This document shows positions 24,103 to 32,775 of a stretch of DNA of 64,000 bases, piece by piece. The position numbers and the translations under genes are program-made. The stretch's first letter is position 1, and every line of letters begins with the position of its first letter. Below the pieces are notes generated by a model. It made no database searches, was not told the DNA's origin, and saw only the letters and a program-made list of their open reading frames with translations. This DNA comes from Devosiaceae bacterium (GTDB lineage Bacteria > Pseudomonadota > Alphaproteobacteria > Rhizobiales > Devosiaceae): the NCBI GenBank assembly GCA_021648375.1, contig JAKISW010000012.1:5651-69650 (forward strand), read 5' to 3'.

Positions 24103-25542
24103 ATGAAAATCAAGAGCCTTATTCTTGGTACTGTAGCCGCGGCAGGTCTTTCGACTGCACCGCTTGCTGCTGGAATTGAAACAGTTCTTACTTCTTTGGA
24201 TGTTTGTGACGCGCAGGGCATTTCCGGCCTGACAATCTCGTCCGCTGATAACTGCCTGCAGATTACTGGCGGTGTTGCGTACGAATTTAAATGGGGCGAT
24301 TATGCCGGCAGCGAAACAGTTGTTATGAACTTCGCTCGCAATGGCAACAACGCAACCATTCCCGACAATGATGCTACTGGTAATGCTGCTGCTGTTCTTG
24401 CTGCACAGGTTGCTGCACAAGCTGCTTGGGTTGCTGCGCAGGCTTTGCCAGTTACCACTGCCGCTGAAATAGCCGCAAGAAACGCTGCTATTGCTGCTGC
24501 TGATGCACAAGTTGCTGCTGCTAATGCTATGATTGCAGACGCAAACCAAGACTGGGACAGCAAAGTTGACGCATGGCTGAAATTTGTTGGCACTGCTGAT
24601 AGTTCCTGGGGTCCTGCCTCTGCAACCATCAAGTTTGACTGGGATCGTGACACCGACGTTAACAACGAAGTTGGCGCTACAACAGAAGTTCTTCGCATTG
24701 AAGAAGCCTATGTTTCTATTGGTGACACAACCAAACTGATGGCTGGCCGTAAAGGTTCCGTTGCCAACACTGGTAACGACGAGCCTCTTAACTGGTTGGG
24801 TCTGTTCAACTCTTCAGACGTTGATAAAGGCGTTGGTTACTCTGTTACATTGCCAACTGGTGGCGACGTAATTCAGGTCGTAGCTGATATGGGCAATGGC
24901 GTTACCATCAAAGGTGGTCTTGAAAACCTTAATGGAACTGGCGCAACAGCCGGAACCGCTGTTGGTGTTCTTGAATTCGCTGGTAACGGTGTAGATGCTA
25001 ACGTAACAGTTCTTGCTGGTGGCATTCTTGATGGAACCATCGAAAACTGGGCAATTCAGGCTGGCATGACCGCTACTTTGGACATGATCACTCTGGTTGG
25101 CGCGTTTGCTGCTGACAATGCTAATTACTGGAACGTTCTTGGTTCAGCTTCTTTGAACTACGATATGTTTACACTGGCCATTTCCGGTGAAGCAACTTCT
25201 GGTAATGAAATTGGCTTTGGTGCTTCTGCTTCTGCTGAAGTTTCAACCGGTGTTACCATCAATGCTGGCTTCCGCTGGTTTGATACAGACACAACAGCTA
25301 TAAGCACTGAAAGCTATCAGGCTGCTATTCAGTTGGTTGCCGCTGTTACTGAAACAGTTACAATCACTGGTGAAGTCGGCATCAACGGAAACAACTATGC
25401 TCCTACTGCTCTAAGCACTGCTTACGGTGTAGGTACATTGGCTTGGGCTCCAGGTGGTGGATTTACTTCTTCCATCGGTGGCAGATTTGATGCCAACGGC
25501 GCTTACTCGCTTACTTTCAAAGCTGCAAAAGACTTCGAATAA
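24103..25542 (+). CDS. outer-membrane porin, Rhizobiales Porin_2 type, with Ala-rich insert
   Basis: This is a trimeric beta-barrel channel in the outer membrane. The signal peptide (MKIKSLILGTVAAAG...LAA) is followed by SLDVCDAQG and SADNCLQITGGVAYEF, the paired-Cys start of alphaproteobacterial porins. Alternating beta strands fill most of the 479 residues. Residues 93-147 are an Ala-rich, probably helical stretch unlike a barrel strand. The last residue is Glu (KAAKDFE), whereas barrel proteins usually end in Phe, Tyr or Trp. Uniform codon choice (GCT, GTT, AAC) points to high expression. It has a strong RBS and its own terminator. Confidence 0.9.
   Translation: MKIKSLILGTVAAAGLSTAPLAAGIETVLTSLDVCDAQGISGLTISSADNCLQITGGVAYEFKWGDYAGSETVVMNFARNGNNATIPDNDATGNAAAVLAAQVAAQAAWVAAQALPVTTAAEIAARNAAIAAADAQVAAANAMIADANQDWDSKVDAWLKFVGTADSSWGPASATIKFDWDRDTDVNNEVGATTEVLRIEEAYVSIGDTTKLMAGRKGSVANTGNDEPLNWLGLFNSSDVDKGVGYSVTLPTGGDVIQVVADMGNGVTIKGGLENLNGTGATAGTAVGVLEFAGNGVDANVTVLAGGILDGTIENWAIQAGMTATLDMITLVGAFAADNANYWNVLGSASLNYDMFTLAISGEATSGNEIGFGASASAEVSTGVTINAGFRWFDTDTTAISTESYQAAIQLVAAVTETVTITGEVGINGNNYAPTALSTAYGVGTLAWAPGGGFTSSIGGRFDANGAYSLTFKAAKDFE
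24379..24543 (+). repeat. Ala-rich low-complexity segment within the porin
   Basis: About 55 codons are dominated by GCT/GCA/GCC, giving AAQVAAQAAWVAAQ and AAIAAADAQVAAANAMIADA. The segment is imperfectly periodic, lies between the first barrel strands, and ends at the conserved-looking DWDSKVDAWLKF. Confidence 0.85.
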
Positions 25543-25565
25543 ACCTTACAGGTTTTATTTGGTGG

Positions 25566-25600
25566 AAAGGCCCGGCAATTTGCCGGGCCTTTTCTTTTTT
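25566..25600 (+). terminator. rho-independent terminator of the porin gene
   Basis: AAAGGCCCGGCA pairs perfectly with TGCCGGGCCTTT over a three-base loop and is followed by a T-rich tail (TCTTTTTT). It starts 24 bases after the porin stop. Confidence 0.93.
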
Positions 25601-25664
25601 GACCATGCTGTTTATGCTAATATGAACACCTGTCCCGGATATTAAAAATACTGAGTTTTAAAAA

Positions 25665-25790
25665 ATGACCTTTTCTATTGTCGCTGACCTGATCGACACT
25701 TATTGGATGTTTTTAAGCGCTGCATTACTGATCGGCATTGTTACCGGATGGTTCGTTGCCAAAACTGATCAGCAAAATTCGCAATCATAG
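25665..25790 (+). CDS. 41-residue single-TM miniprotein
   Basis: Reads MTFSIVADLIDTYWMFLSAA, then LLIGIVTGWFVAKTDQQNSQ and a final S. One hydrophobic helix spans residues 12-31, followed by a short polar tail. It has no clear Shine-Dalgarno. It lies 24 bases before a gene whose N-terminal helix ends in the similar CIIGWILRS, hinting at a related or interacting pair. The function is unknown; it may be missed by ORF callers because of its size. Confidence 0.55.
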   Translation: MTFSIVADLIDTYWMFLSAALLIGIVTGWFVAKTDQQNSQS

Positions 25791-25814
25791 TTGCTTAAAA
25801 GGACCTGAAAAAAG

Positions 25815-26267
25815 ATGAACACCATTCCCCAGATTATTGCAGCATCCATTGCCCTGCTTGTGGTATTTTTACTCGGCTGTATTATTGGATGGATTTTACG
25901 TTCAACAATTTTTAAAATCAGATCAAAAGAAATGCCTGATATTCAGCCCCCTTCAGCATCTACGATTGCTCAGGATAAAAGCACCGTTGAAAAGGCACCC
26001 AAAAACGCATCCGTGAAATCCAATGCTCAAAGCAAACCTTCCACTCTGACAGCGCCCCGCAATGGAAAAAAAGATGATCTGAAACAAATCAAGGGCGTGG
26101 GGCCAAAGCTTGAAACAACCTTGAACAAGCTTGGCATCTATCATTTCGATCAGGTTGCCAGCTGGACAACGGGTGAAATTGAATGGGTGGATGATTTTCT
26201 GTCATTCAAAGGGCGCATAGAGCGCGATGATTGGATATCGCAGGCAAAAAAATTCGGTGATACCTGA
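25815..26267 (+). CDS. membrane-anchored helix-hairpin-helix protein
   Basis: A 150-residue protein. Residues 7-29 form one TM helix (IIAASIALLVVFLLGCIIGW). Residues about 40-80 are a Ser/Lys/Pro-rich linker. The C-terminal 65 residues carry a helix-hairpin-helix domain (DDLKQIKGVGPKLETTLNKLGI followed by FDQVASWTTGEIEWVDDFL). This domain is found in many alphaproteobacterial small proteins and in C-terminal extensions of NADH dehydrogenase or ribosomal proteins. The HhH suggests nucleic-acid or protein binding, but no specific role is known. The RBS AAAGGA precedes the ATG. Confidence 0.75.
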   Translation: MNTIPQIIAASIALLVVFLLGCIIGWILRSTIFKIRSKEMPDIQPPSASTIAQDKSTVEKAPKNASVKSNAQSKPSTLTAPRNGKKDDLKQIKGVGPKLETTLNKLGIYHFDQVASWTTGEIEWVDDFLSFKGRIERDDWISQAKKFGDT

Positions 26268-26269
26268 TA

Positions 26270-27217
26270 TTATCCGCTGACAATAGTGCGACATCCCGAT
26301 AGCTTTGAGCTGTGCTGAACAAAATCAGCAATTGATCCAACTTCATCATCACTTGATAATAAGGCAGGGGACCCCTGACCCTCAATTGCCAGCTGCACTG
26401 CATCTGAGCGTAAGTTTCCCATATACTCAAATGTTGATCTTTCCAACTGGTCGCTTAGCTGAGTTCTCAAAAGCATCATTGGAGCATTGTTAAGGGTGGC
26501 AAAAAGCGGCCATTGTGGTTCAAAAACATCTGAAATTTCAATATTGTCTAGTTTTGAAAGCAGGGCCTTGTCAAAAAGGGCATGATAGCGCCCTGACTTT
26601 GAACGAAAAAATGCTCTATCGATAATTTGTATAATCTGTTTGTCAGTGGCTTGAGGGTGGGTCTGGGTAAAAATCTTCCTGGCGGCAATTAAAAAATGCT
26701 TGTGATTTTTCAGGGGCAACAATGTTGATAGATTATCCCTTAATCTGACTATTCCAGGCGCATACAATACTGGTGCTGAATCAATTAAAATGCTTGCGCA
26801 AATCAGATTTGGATTTAGACCGCCAAGGGCCATGATTACCCGTCCCCCATGCCCCTGTCCCAAAAAAATTGCTCGCTCAATTCCAAGCATTGCTGCAACA
26901 TTTATCACGTCATCGGCATCGTTTCCGGTGGTATAGGATGATTTGTTGGCTCGATCATCAGAGCGGCCTCGCCCGGCCAGATCAATTAAAACCAAAGGCC
27001 AGTCAGCATCAAAAATTGCATGGAAGCGATCAGCTAATTCCGTAAAATCCGACATATTGCGATAATAATCAGCAAGGCATATCAGTGGAGCGCGACCATC
27101 ATCCAGTTTTCCTGAAATATGACAGGCAATTTTTTCAGCACCATTCCGGCCGCTGACTTTTTGAATTTCAAGCCCAAAAAACTGAGCATAATCCACTGGT
27201 AGTTTGCGTTTAAACAT
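26270..27217 (-). CDS. alpha/beta-hydrolase fold protein without catalytic Ser and His
   Basis: A 315-residue protein of the alpha/beta-hydrolase family common in Rhizobiales: LICLADYYRNMSDF, VLIDLAGRGRSDD and the nucleophile-elbow region AIFLGQGHGGRVIMAL are clear. The G-x-S-x-G serine is Gly122 (G-Q-G-H-G), and the usual GQGHAPLL near the C terminus reads GQGSPALL, so the catalytic His is also gone. The acid (LSD in LLRTQLSDQL) is kept. The frame is intact, so this is a conserved-looking pseudo-enzyme rather than an obvious pseudogene. Any binding or scaffold role is unknown. Confidence 0.85.
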   Translation of the reverse strand: MFKRKLPVDYAQFFGLEIQKVSGRNGAEKIACHISGKLDDGRAPLICLADYYRNMSDFTELADRFHAIFDADWPLVLIDLAGRGRSDDRANKSSYTTGNDADDVINVAAMLGIERAIFLGQGHGGRVIMALGGLNPNLICASILIDSAPVLYAPGIVRLRDNLSTLLPLKNHKHFLIAARKIFTQTHPQATDKQIIQIIDRAFFRSKSGRYHALFDKALLSKLDNIEISDVFEPQWPLFATLNNAPMMLLRTQLSDQLERSTFEYMGNLRSDAVQLAIEGQGSPALLSSDDEVGSIADFVQHSSKLSGCRTIVSG

Positions 27218-27293
27218 TATTTGACCGGACTAAAGGGAACAGGAAACAAATAGTTCAATGCTTCCTGCTCTTATCGGGACAAAATGTAAAGTT

Positions 27294-29342
27294 TCAGGTG
27301 CCAATTCGCCTCAATACCTGAGCAATAGTGACATCTGATTGCCCAAGCCGCTCGCGATAAATCATATAATTGGCAACAACCCGTTTTACATATTTTCTAG
27401 TTTCCACAAAAGGAATTTGCTCTATCCACACTACCGGATCAACTCCTGCATCCATGGGATTGCCAAAGCTTCTGATCCACTTATTGACGTTTCCACCCCC
27501 CGCATTATAGGCGGCTGCGGCCAGAATAAACGAGCCGTCATAACGGCTTAATTGTCGTGAAAGATATGTGGACCCCAGATAGGCGTTATAAGCCGCATCA
27601 GTGGTAAGCCGGGAAGGGGAGTATTCAATCCCTAACAGATTTGCAGTTTCCTTGGCGGTCGCAGGCATGAGCTGCATAACTCCGCGTGCTCCGGCTGATG
27701 AGATTGCGTCAATATCAAACCGGCTTTCTTGACGTGCAACCGCATAGATTGCTGCCGGGTCGATATTAGCCAGAGTGGCATTGTCAGGAATTCCATCCCG
27801 AGGATAGTTGAACAGGTCGAGTGCCACACCTTTGCGATTAGCAACACTTGCCATGATTATCGCCAGATTATGGGCGTTAATTTCCTGAGCCAGTCTTGCA
27901 GTTAGCAACATTTCACCGGGCTCAGATATCTGATAAATCAAGCGGGACAACAGCTTTTCCGCCCATTGAGGCTTCCCGTTGGCGTCTAAAAGCCTGACCG
28001 CGCGAACCAATTGGCGCGAATTGAAGGCTTCAAGATTACCCTGCCAGGCAGGCATAGCCCTTAGTTCAATTGCTGTATTTCCGAGCCGATAGCGCGATAA
28101 TTGCCCGTAATAGGTAGTTTGATTAAGTGCTGCCGTTGCAAAGGCGTTTCGTGCGCCCTCCGTATTGCCAAGCTTGCCAAGAGCACGGCCAAGCCAATAA
28201 TTTGATTGAGAAATTGTTGTTGCCAGAGTGGATAAGGAGCGCATGCGCTCGAAATGGCGCACAGCGGTTTGTGGATCGTTCAGAAATGTTAAGGCGATCC
28301 ATCCCGCATGGAAATTTGCATCAACCACACGGCCCTCAGGTCCACTATTATAGGCAGACGCTGCACTGTAAGCGGTCCGGTATTGGCCTGCTGCCACCAG
28401 TTTTCGTGCTAAAAGTCGGCGCTCGTTCCACCATAGGGAAGAATTGGGTAGGGGAGAGCTTGCTTTATTCAAGGTCTCAACAGCACTCGTCAGGCGTCCG
28501 GCCCGGCGTGCCAACTGCCCTTGCGAAAAATAAAATAGTGGATGGTCCCGATATGCCGGATCAACCCGGTCCAGCAGTCTTTGCGCGTCCGAGGTCTTGC
28601 GCGCCACGGCAATGCGCGCTACCACCAGCGACTTTTGGGCAGGCGAAAGGAATGATATAATTCTTTCAGCGCCTTTTGCCCTGTCGTTCATCAACAGGTT
28701 TATGCTTCGTTTCCAATAATCGTCACGGGTAAATGAACTTCCAAAGCTGGTGCGTAGTTCATCCTCTTGTTCCCGTTGCAGGAAGTTAGTGGTCCATATC
28801 TGACGGGCAATGCGAAGTCCTCGTTCTGCTTGTCCCTCTCTTACATAGGCCTTTGCCAGAGCAATCTGCCCGTTAATTGTTCGGGGCATTTCGCCCCCCA
28901 GTAGGGAAATTACTTCACTATATTGCGCTTCGCTTTCAACCAGAGCAAGTTCCATGCGGGCTTTAAAAGTTCTGGTGGTTGCGTATTGGGGAGCATCGGC
29001 TGAAAATCGGCTTACGCTTTGGGCGTCAATTTCTCCCCCGCCATAATATATTGCGGCCCATTGCACGGCGCGCCGTTCCACAGGATCTAAAAATCCGCGA
29101 GCCATATTATAGGCTCTGGCATATTCTTTTGCCTCGACAAGTCTTAGAGCGTTGGTGAATTCTATGGATCCTTGTACCCCTGTCCCATTATTATTCACGG
29201 GTATGGAATTGTTGATCACCGAGCCAACGGCAGGCGTGGCATTTGCCTGTATAACTGAGGCAAATGTGAATGACAGGGAGATTGCGCCAATCATCCATAT
29301 GCGCGCGCTGAATTTTTGAACCGTCGAGGAAGAAAAAAGCAT
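27294..29342 (-). CDS. slt: soluble lytic murein transglycosylase
   Basis: Cleaves the MurNAc-GlcNAc bond of peptidoglycan in the periplasm. A signal peptide (RIWMIGAISLSFTFASVIQANA) is followed by a long alpha-helical superhelix domain with TPR-like repeats (FYFSQGQLARRAGRL, NYWLGRALGKLGNTEGA). The C-terminal SLT domain has the catalytic Glu in AVARQESRFDIDAISSAGA, then RGVMQLMPATA and AYNAGGGNVNKW. ATG 29342 puts the signal peptide near the N terminus; the frame continues 14 codons upstream without need. It is divergent from dapA. Confidence 0.9.
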   Translation of the reverse strand: MLFSSSTVQKFSARIWMIGAISLSFTFASVIQANATPAVGSVINNSIPVNNNGTGVQGSIEFTNALRLVEAKEYARAYNMARGFLDPVERRAVQWAAIYYGGGEIDAQSVSRFSADAPQYATTRTFKARMELALVESEAQYSEVISLLGGEMPRTINGQIALAKAYVREGQAERGLRIARQIWTTNFLQREQEDELRTSFGSSFTRDDYWKRSINLLMNDRAKGAERIISFLSPAQKSLVVARIAVARKTSDAQRLLDRVDPAYRDHPLFYFSQGQLARRAGRLTSAVETLNKASSPLPNSSLWWNERRLLARKLVAAGQYRTAYSAASAYNSGPEGRVVDANFHAGWIALTFLNDPQTAVRHFERMRSLSTLATTISQSNYWLGRALGKLGNTEGARNAFATAALNQTTYYGQLSRYRLGNTAIELRAMPAWQGNLEAFNSRQLVRAVRLLDANGKPQWAEKLLSRLIYQISEPGEMLLTARLAQEINAHNLAIIMASVANRKGVALDLFNYPRDGIPDNATLANIDPAAIYAVARQESRFDIDAISSAGARGVMQLMPATAKETANLLGIEYSPSRLTTDAAYNAYLGSTYLSRQLSRYDGSFILAAAAYNAGGGNVNKWIRSFGNPMDAGVDPVVWIEQIPFVETRKYVKRVVANYMIYRERLGQSDVTIAQVLRRIGT

Positions 29343-29644
29343 TGGGCAGATCCTTAAAACATTACAAAATCGAAGCCACCCCAAAAACTTAAGCCCCGTA
29401 CTGCCCCCAATATGTCAATCCATGGTGAATAAACTGTTTCAGTTAATAATAATAATTAGCAAATTTTGATTTTTGACGCCTTGTCACGGCGCCATGGGCT
29501 ACTATTTTTCAAAATTCCGGCATTTTTATGCCTTTACCTGATGACTTTGACCTCAGCATCGGGCAATACCTAATTTGTAGTTGTTATTTGTGCTATTTGC
29601 CAAATACGCTTGCGCTAACTGCGCTTCAGATAGAGGAAAGAGAA

Positions 29645-30526
29645 ATGTTTAGCGGTTCAATGCCTGCGCTTATTACTCCTTTTGATGGAGAAAATTTTGA
29701 CAAAAAAGCTTTTGTCGATCTGGTTGAATTTCAGATTGAACAGGGAAGCGACGGGCTTGTACCTGTTGGAACCACGGGGGAAAGCCCAACTGTTAGCCAT
29801 GATGAGCACCGCCAGATCGTCTCGATTTGTATTGAGGTGGCGGCGGGTAAGGTTCCTGTGATGGCAGGTGCCGGCTCCAATTCCACAAAAGAAGCCGTAG
29901 CTCTCGCCCAATTCGCCAGGGATGCAGGAGCCGACGGCGTTTTGGTAGTATCTCCCTATTATAACAAGCCCAATCAGGAAGGTCTTTTTCAGCACTTTAA
30001 AGCTGTGGCCGATGCCTGCGAAATTCCGGTGATACTTTATAATATTCCCGGCCGTTCCATTGTTGAGATTGATGTTGAAACCATGCTGCGCTTGCGCGAT
30101 GCATGTCCCAATATTATCGGAGTTAAGGATGCAACTGCCAGCATGTCGCGCGCCAGTATGGATCGCCATGTTCTTGGTGAGGATTTTGTGCAATTGTCCG
30201 GCGAGGACATAACGGCACTTGGTTACAATGCCCACGGGGGCAGGGGATGCATTTCGGTTACCGCCAATGTGGCACCAGCTCTTTGTTCGCAATTTCAGGC
30301 CGCATGCGCCGCCAATAAATTTGATGAAGCGCTAAAAATTCAGGCAAAACTGATCCCCTTGCACGAAGCATTGTTTATAGAGCCAAATCCGGTGGGGATT
30401 AAATATGCGGTTAGCAGGCTGGGACTTTGCAAACCTGATTGCCGTCTGCCCATGGTTGCGCTTACGACGGGTACAAAAAATACCATTGATGCAGCACTGG
30501 TCCATGCCGGTTTGATTTCTGGATGA
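29645..30526 (+). CDS. dapA: 4-hydroxy-tetrahydrodipicolinate synthase
   Basis: First committed step of lysine and diaminopimelate synthesis: pyruvate plus aspartate semialdehyde. The start MFSGSMPALITPFDGENFD, GTTGESPTVSHDEH, the catalytic Tyr in VVSPYYNKPNQEGL and the Schiff-base Lys in IIGVKDAT are all present. The 293 residues are standard. ATG 29645 follows an AGAGGAAAGAG ribosome site; the long upstream frame extension is not part of the family. The stop is four bases before smpB. Confidence 0.96.
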   Translation: MFSGSMPALITPFDGENFDKKAFVDLVEFQIEQGSDGLVPVGTTGESPTVSHDEHRQIVSICIEVAAGKVPVMAGAGSNSTKEAVALAQFARDAGADGVLVVSPYYNKPNQEGLFQHFKAVADACEIPVILYNIPGRSIVEIDVETMLRLRDACPNIIGVKDATASMSRASMDRHVLGEDFVQLSGEDITALGYNAHGGRGCISVTANVAPALCSQFQAACAANKFDEALKIQAKLIPLHEALFIEPNPVGIKYAVSRLGLCKPDCRLPMVALTTGTKNTIDAALVHAGLISG

Positions 30527-30530
30527 TGTC

Positions 30531-31028
30531 ATGGCCGCCAGCAAAAAATCAAAAATAAAAGCAAAACCAAAAATTGCCACCGGCCTGATTGCACAAAATC
30601 GGCGGGCCCGTTTTGATTATGAAATTTTAGAAACTATTGAGGCAGGAATTGTTCTGACCGGCACCGAAGTGCGCTCTCTTCGCAATGGCAAGGCTCAGAT
30701 TACAGAAAGCTATGCCTCCCCGGAAAATGACGAACTTTGGCTGATCAACGCCTATATTCCCGAATATGTTCAGGCAAATCAGTTTAATCATCTGGAGAGG
30801 CGAAAGCGCAAATTACTGGTTTCAAGAAAACAGATTGCCAACCTGCAGGGTGCCGTGCAGCGGGCCGGAAATACTATTGTTCCGCTAAAGTTGTATTTTA
30901 ACGATCGTGGACTGGTTAAAATATTGCTTGGTTTGGGCAAGGGGAAGCGCAATGTTGATAAGCGCGAAACTCAAAAAAAGCGTGACTGGCAGCGTGAGAA
31001 ATCCCGCATAATGAAGAGCCACTATTAA
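30531..31028 (+). CDS. smpB: SsrA-binding protein
   Basis: SmpB binds tmRNA and brings it to stalled ribosomes for trans-translation. RRARFDYEILETIEAGIVLTG, the beta-barrel core (EVRSLRNGKAQITESYA) and the basic C-terminal tail (KRETQKKRDWQREKSRIMKS) are typical. Length is 165 residues. The final 38 bases of the gene, plus two downstream, are duplicated about 135 bases further on. The tmRNA gene ssrA was not seen in this window. Confidence 0.96.
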   Translation: MAASKKSKIKAKPKIATGLIAQNRRARFDYEILETIEAGIVLTGTEVRSLRNGKAQITESYASPENDELWLINAYIPEYVQANQFNHLERRKRKLLVSRKQIANLQGAVQRAGNTIVPLKLYFNDRGLVKILLGLGKGKRNVDKRETQKKRDWQREKSRIMKSHY

Positions 31029-31165
31029 AATATCGCTGCCAGGCGAGCGAAGAGCGAGCCGCCGCTAATGCGGCGCGTCCGCGCAGCCACGAATTTTTAT
31101 GAGTTGGCGCGAGCGAGATAATGTTAGCGTGAGAAATCTCGCATAATGAAAAATCACTATTAAAA
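30991..31165 (+). repeat. duplicated smpB 3' end flanking a short GC-rich spacer
   Basis: Bases 30991-31030 (end of smpB through its stop) recur at 31126-31165 with 36 of 40 identical, all four differences being transitions. The copies start 135 bases apart, a multiple of three, so the second copy would still read REKSRIMKNHY in the same frame. The spacer holds a perfect CGCCGC-TAAT-GCGGCG hairpin and AGCGAGC-like words. It could be the scar of an element that integrated at the gene end, or a tandem duplication. Confidence 0.75.
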
Positions 31166-31220
31166 CAGTATTTTAGCACATTTTAATGAATCAGATGCTT
31201 AGCATATGAAGTGGGTGTTA

Positions 31221-31871
31221 TTAGGCCCAATTGCCAATCCTGGCATTTTTTGCGGCCAAAAACATAGCAGTTTCAAACATTTCGGTGGTTAGCAAGCCGG
31301 TATTGGTATTATAGCGCGAGCAATGATAGCTATCGATTAGCACTGAATTATTCCCGATTTCATGGCGCGCTGCATGGGCAAAAGGAAACGATGCCCGACG
31401 CAAATCCATGGCCGTTAAAAATGCATCATGGGCTATTCTTCCCAGGGCAAAATACGTGCAGTTTGGTGGCAGATTCTTGAATGTATCAAGCAAAAACCCG
31501 CGACAGTTTTTCACCTCTGCTGCAACCGGTTTGTTTTGCGGGGGTACGCAGCGCACAACATTTACAATTATAGTATCAATCAGCTCAAGACCATCATCAG
31601 TTCGCCGGTCATATTTTCCTTTGCTTAATCCGGCTTTATCAAGAGTTTGAAAAAGCAGATCCCCCGCATGATCGCCGGTAAAAGGTCGCCCGGTGCGATT
31701 GGCTCCGCCCATTCCCGGAGCCATACCGATTATGGCAAGTTTTGCTGCTTTGTCGCCAAATGCTGATACAGGCCTGTTGTGCCAATCCGGGTTTTTAATA
31801 TTTGCCTCATTTCGCAAAGCCACCAGTCGCGGGCATAATTGACATACTTTTTCGCCTTCGCTCTTGGGCAT
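31221..31871 (-). CDS. uracil-DNA glycosylase, family 4/5 type
   Basis: Removes uracil (or hypoxanthine in family 5) from DNA. GMAPGMGGANRTGRPFTGDHAG is the active-site motif of UDGb-like family 5 enzymes, and DSYHCSRYNTNTGLLTTEM is the second catalytic block. CQLCPRL and later Cys residues (VVRCVPP, NCRGF) are the probable 4Fe-4S ligands. Length is 216 residues. I place it nearer family 5 than family 4 because the first motif lacks the GEAPG glutamate. Confidence 0.85.
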   Translation of the reverse strand: MPKSEGEKVCQLCPRLVALRNEANIKNPDWHNRPVSAFGDKAAKLAIIGMAPGMGGANRTGRPFTGDHAGDLLFQTLDKAGLSKGKYDRRTDDGLELIDTIIVNVVRCVPPQNKPVAAEVKNCRGFLLDTFKNLPPNCTYFALGRIAHDAFLTAMDLRRASFPFAHAARHEIGNNSVLIDSYHCSRYNTNTGLLTTEMFETAMFLAAKNARIGNWA

Positions 31872-31905
31872 GATAAATTCCGACAGTTTTATTAAATGCT
31901 ATTTA

Positions 31906-32469
31906 TTATGCCTCTTCAGGGTTGGTTTTATCAAGCTCCATCTGGGGGCGGCCAAATTCTTTTACCAGATCAACCACATCGACAAAAAAATCAGCCTGAC
32001 GGCGCAATTCATCAGCAATCATGGGTGTCGATGTGGAAAGCGTGGAAACCACGGTGACTTTCTTGGCCTGTTTTTGCAATGCCTTGACCAAAGACGTGAA
32101 ATCCCCATCGCCTGAAAACAATATCATATGATCATAGTGAGGGGCCAGTTCCAGGGCTTCAACCGCAATTTCTATATCCATATTGCCTTTGATTTTTTTG
32201 CGTCCCGCTGCGTCGGTAAATTCTTTGGCTGGTTTGGTAATCATGGTGTAGCCATTATAGTCCAGCCAGTCGATAAGCGGGCGAATGGATGAATATTCCT
32301 GATCATCCAGATAGGCTGTAAAATAATAGGCCCTGATGAAGCGGCACCTTTTTCTGAAATCTGCCAAAAGGCTTCGATAATCAACATCAACGCCAATGGC
32401 TTTGGCGGTGGCATAAAGATTTGCCCCGTCAATAAAAACAACAACTTTGTCCAGTGGATCCAGTTCCAT
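31906..32469 (-). CDS. NYN-domain (LabA/DUF88-type) putative nuclease
   Basis: A PIN-like fold protein of 187 residues. The acidic residues of the NYN active site are seen in VVVFIDGANLYAT, KGNMDIEIAVEALEL and ILFSGDGDFTSLVKAL. Related proteins are thought to act on RNA; the substrate is unknown. Its position next to rpoZ and rsh is typical of Rhizobiales. The RBS GGAGAG is upstream of the ATG. Confidence 0.88.
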   Translation of the reverse strand: MELDPLDKVVVFIDGANLYATAKAIGVDVDYRSLLADFRKRCRFIRAYYFTAYLDDQEYSSIRPLIDWLDYNGYTMITKPAKEFTDAAGRKKIKGNMDIEIAVEALELAPHYDHMILFSGDGDFTSLVKALQKQAKKVTVVSTLSTSTPMIADELRRQADFFVDVVDLVKEFGRPQMELDKTNPEEA

Positions 32470-32775
32470 CGTTCAGCTCTCCTTGAACAACGCAAAAAAT
32501 ATAGCTTAAATTGGTCAGTTTAATTTCAGCGTTAAAAATACCGTCTGTTTTCTAATTTGGTCTACAAATGCGGTGCTTGTTTGTTCAATGACTATGTGGA
32601 AAAAACAAAATCCATTTGTGGTGACTATCATGGCATTTCCCCAAATAGATTACCTTGGGGTATTATTCACCAATCAAATATGGTGAAAATGCAAGATTTG
32701 CTTACCATTATTGCTTGTCACTTACCTCACTCTGGTGTATGTAGCGCAAAATTCCCTAAAATCCAAGGAGAGAAC
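32470..32775. other. 306-base gap before rpoZ
   Basis: AT-rich leader between the divergent NYN gene and rpoZ. The rpoZ frame is open back to 32557, but that stretch has no omega-like sequence and rpoZ has a strong RBS at 32764-32770. I see no repeat, tRNA or convincing terminator; it should contain the rpoZ and NYN promoters. Confidence 0.5.

Noticed and set aside
28127..28660. 177-codon plus-strand frame inside the lytic transglycosylase
   Set aside because: Antisense to the helical superhelix domain; Pro/Arg/Gln-rich shadow sequence.
31029..31220. Possible tmRNA (ssrA) gene after smpB
   Set aside because: No tRNA-like acceptor/T arm or Ala-rich tag frame was found; the stretch is explained by the duplicated smpB end and a hairpin spacer.
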